Shown piece after piece: positions 62,572-64,000 of a DNA stretch of 64,000 bases (position 1 is the stretch's first letter; each line of letters starts with the position of its first letter). Where the stretch lies: assembly GCF_046127645.1 (NCBI RefSeq), contig NZ_CP175919.1; one strand, 5' to 3'. Source of the stretch: Clostridium_F caseinilyticum (GTDB lineage: Bacteria; Bacillota; Clostridia; Clostridiales; Clostridiaceae). The position numbers were made by a program, and so were the translations under genes. Under the pieces are notes generated by a model. The model made no database searches. It was not told the origin of the DNA and saw only the letters and a list, made by a program, of their open reading frames with translations.

Positions 62572-62611
62572 TGTGCAAAAATATAACTTAAAAGCGTTTA
62601 AAGATATAAAG

Positions 62612-62803
62612 TTAAAACAAGAAATACTTTTAGAGAAAATAGATATCTAGAAAAATAATAAGAATACTTTATTTGTGAACTAATATTTAAGCGTGAAGTA
62701 AACAGGATGTGGCATTAGAGCGTTAGCTTAAATATTAGGGCACAAATATTAGTATTTTTTATTTTTATAGCTATCTATTGAACAAAAGTATTTCTTGTTT
62801 TAA
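62612..62803. repeat. palindromic intergenic element, family A copy 3 (with core)
   Basis: A 192-bp element between TTAAAACAAGAAATACTTTT and its exact complement, inverted relative to the 12142 copy. The core ACAGGATGTGGCATTAGAGC (62702-62721) matches that copy's core with one change. One arm reads AGAGAAAATAGATATCTAG, the other GTTCAATAGATAGCTATAAA. No ORF. Confidence 0.85.
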
Positions 62804-63004
62804 CTCACTTTGATAAGAGATCCTAACTTGTTTTTTCTTAAAATATATGGTTTCAAATTATAACTTGCTGAACGTTCGTACAATAATTTGGAACATACAT
62901 ATATTTTGAAAAAACAACTAAGAATCTCTAATCTTGTTCGAATGCCTTTTACATCACATATCCTCATTTTTTAAACTAAGGGAAGATAGTATAAATTTTT
63001 AAAG
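62804..63004 (-). repeat. family B element, reverse-oriented, one terminus missing
   Basis: On the reverse strand it reads GGCATTCGAACAAGATTAG, AGATTCTTAGTTGTTTTTTC, ...AGCAAGTTATAATTTG and GTTAGGATCTCTTAT, matching the 55743 copy block by block. The terminus next to the family A element is absent: GTGAGTT runs straight into TTAAAACAAG of family A. The outer terminus ends near CTTTAAAAA at 63004. Confidence 0.75.
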
Positions 63005-63159
63005 ATAATTTCTTGTGAAACAGAGTTAATTAATTATTATGATTATAAGCATGAAAAAAATGCACTTAAAAGCAAAGAATTTATTAGAAATATTATACTT
63101 GAAAAATAGATAAGATTTTATAGAATTATTATAAGAGTTATAAAAGAGAGGAAGATTTT

Positions 63160-63339
63160 ATGGATATTAACTATGGAAGTATAATTGCTGTGATTGTTAA
63201 TTTTATTTTGTTATTTTTGATAATTATAGGAATATTTAAAGGAATACAAAGTATTAAGCATTTTATTAATAGAAATAAGGAGATGGAGAAAAAATTAGAT
63301 ATTATTATGAGTAAATTAGAAAATAAACAAGATAACTAA
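63160..63339 (+). CDS. small single-pass membrane protein (59 aa)
   Basis: ATG at 63160 with GAGAGGAAG upstream opens a 59-residue product: MDINYGSIIAVIVNFILLFL, IIIGIFKGIQSIKHFINRNK, then a coiled, charged tail EMEKKLDIIMSKLENKQDN. One membrane helix plus an amphipathic tail. It resembles small holin-like or regulatory membrane proteins, but I cannot name the family. Its own hairpin follows. It lies 590 bp behind the XRE-TPR genes, across repeat elements. Confidence 0.65.
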   Translation: MDINYGSIIAVIVNFILLFLIIIGIFKGIQSIKHFINRNKEMEKKLDIIMSKLENKQDN

Positions 63340-63366
63340 ATTTTATGTTAAATATAACTTTTATAA

Positions 63367-63421
63367 CTAATTATGCTTTGCTTATAGATCATATTTTAAG
63401 TGAGGCATAATTTTGTTTTTT
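63367..63421 (+). terminator. terminator after the small membrane protein gene
   Basis: AATTATGCTTTGCTTA pairs imperfectly with TAAGTGAGGCATAATT across a loop, followed by TTGTTTTTTCT. Confidence 0.6.
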
Positions 63422-63577
63422 CTATTTACCTCTTGAAAGTAAAACTTTTTTGAATATAATAATAGTTAAACAATCTATACATATTAAATTAAATTTCGAT
63501 AATATTTAATATGTAGGAATATTATAAGTTAAATTAAAAAAACTAATTCTGTACCAATTTAAAAGGGAGGTAATTCT

Positions 63578-64000
63578 ATGGATATTGAAAAATTAACTTT
63601 GAAGGTACAGCAAGCTATAAATGATTCTCAACTTGTTGCAGTTAAGTATAATCATCAGCAGATTGATACTATACATTTATTTTCAGCTTTAATTTCCCAA
63701 GATGATGGATTAATTCCTAATATTCTAGGAAAAATGGGAGTAAATATAAGAGATATTAATGCTGAAACTAATAGAGTTTTAGATGGTATGCCTAAAGTAT
63801 TAGGCGAAGGGGCTCAGTCATCTTCAGTATATCCTACTAGAAGATTTGAAGAGGTTTTTGTAAAGGCAGAAACTATAGCAAAGGATTTTAAAGATTCATA
63901 TATAAGTGTAGAGCATGTTTTGCTAGCTATAATGGATGTGGATAAAAATAGTGTTCTTCCTATATTAGAAAAGTTTGGGGTAAAGAAATCAGAGTTTTTA
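63578..64000 (+). CDS. clpB: ClpB disaggregase, N-terminal part (cut by window end)
   Basis: The first 141 residues of a Hsp100 disaggregase. The two N-terminal Clp repeats are readable: MDIEKLTLKVQQAINDSQ, then HQQIDTIHLFSALISQDDG and ISVEHVLLAIMDVD. The KVLGEGAQSSSVYPTRR linker is of the ClpB type, and the opening resembles ClpB far more than ClpA, ClpC or ClpX. The ATG follows AAGGGAGG. The AAA modules lie beyond the window. No CIRCE-type repeat (TTAGCACTC and its complement) is present upstream, so HrcA control is not indicated here. Confidence 0.9.
   Translation, partial: MDIEKLTLKVQQAINDSQLVAVKYNHQQIDTIHLFSALISQDDGLIPNILGKMGVNIRDINAETNRVLDGMPKVLGEGAQSSSVYPTRRFEEVFVKAETIAKDFKDSYISVEHVLLAIMDVDKNSVLPILEKFGVKKSEFL

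Noticed and set aside
1..64000. tRNA, rRNA, prophage or complete insertion sequence
   Set aside because: No cloverleaf-like segment, rRNA stretch, phage structural gene or transposase reading frame was seen on either strand.

Overview
The window is strongly AT-rich, gene-dense DNA from a spore-forming, anaerobic Clostridium. The proteolytic C. botulinum / C. sporogenes group is my best guess. The signs are a complete rnf operon in the clostridial order C-D-G-E-A-B, three cell-wall-binding-repeat-2 (CWB2) surface proteins including a large S-layer-like protein, a YhcN/YlaJ spore lipoprotein, AGGAGG-type ribosome binding sites and frequent TTG/GTG starts. I see no rRNA, tRNA, CRISPR array or transposase gene, so this is chromosomal backbone with small accessory patches.

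Layout. 0.1-5 kb: a MATE exporter, a SufS-like aminotransferase, a YeiH-type exporter and a small hypothetical. 5.2-7.2 kb: an accessory island with a Fic protein lacking the usual catalytic histidine, an MNT/HEPN toxin-antitoxin pair, and a second copy of the fic 3' end, so the pair sits between 186-bp direct repeats. 7.6-12.1 kb: a PAP2 phosphatase overlapping an OmpR-type two-component system, then a sodium:solute symporter behind a mini-ORF. 12.1-22.6 kb: the rnf operon behind a 1.5-kb non-coding region with a textbook sigma-54 promoter, a CWB2 gene, and a reverse-strand group (Gx transporter, NusG domain II protein, ApbE). ApbE-type enzymes attach the FMN that RnfG and RnfD carry, so the two groups belong together functionally. 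23.2-29.4 kb: the S-layer-like protein and a second CWB2 protein with PPC-like domains. 29.6-34 kb: a TGA-interrupted Mop gene, a hypothetical, an acyltransferase and a transglutaminase-like surface protein. 34.3-38 kb: pstS-C-A-B without phoU. 38.2-44.4 kb: a HAD phosphatase, two paralogous APC permeases, a spore lipoprotein and a SLAP protein. 44.8-50 kb: a YgjP-type metalloprotease, an SSB paralogue, an MntP-type pump with a Fur-family regulator, an HD-GYP protein and a rhomboid protease. 50.3-55.3 kb: a chemoreceptor, a decapitated copy of it, and an EAL-CBS protein. 56-64 kb: an FtsH paralogue, a DUF1232 protein, RNase HI, two tandem XRE-TPR regulators, two tiny ORFs, and the start of clpB.

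The least expected content lies between genes. Family A (three full palindromic copies and a fragment) has two arm types that differ from each other, yet the outer 20 bp of both arms match in every copy although they differ between copies. Family B has longer inverted termini and lies directly after stop codons or next to family A. Family C and a roughly 28-bp motif are also dispersed. Two arrays of a 7-bp unit, differing by one base, each sit between a stop codon and an identical terminator. Several transcripts appear to have leader ORFs or strong palindromes overlapping their start sites.

All calls rest on reading the sequence. No alignment, profile search or folding program was run. Family names come from motif recognition.
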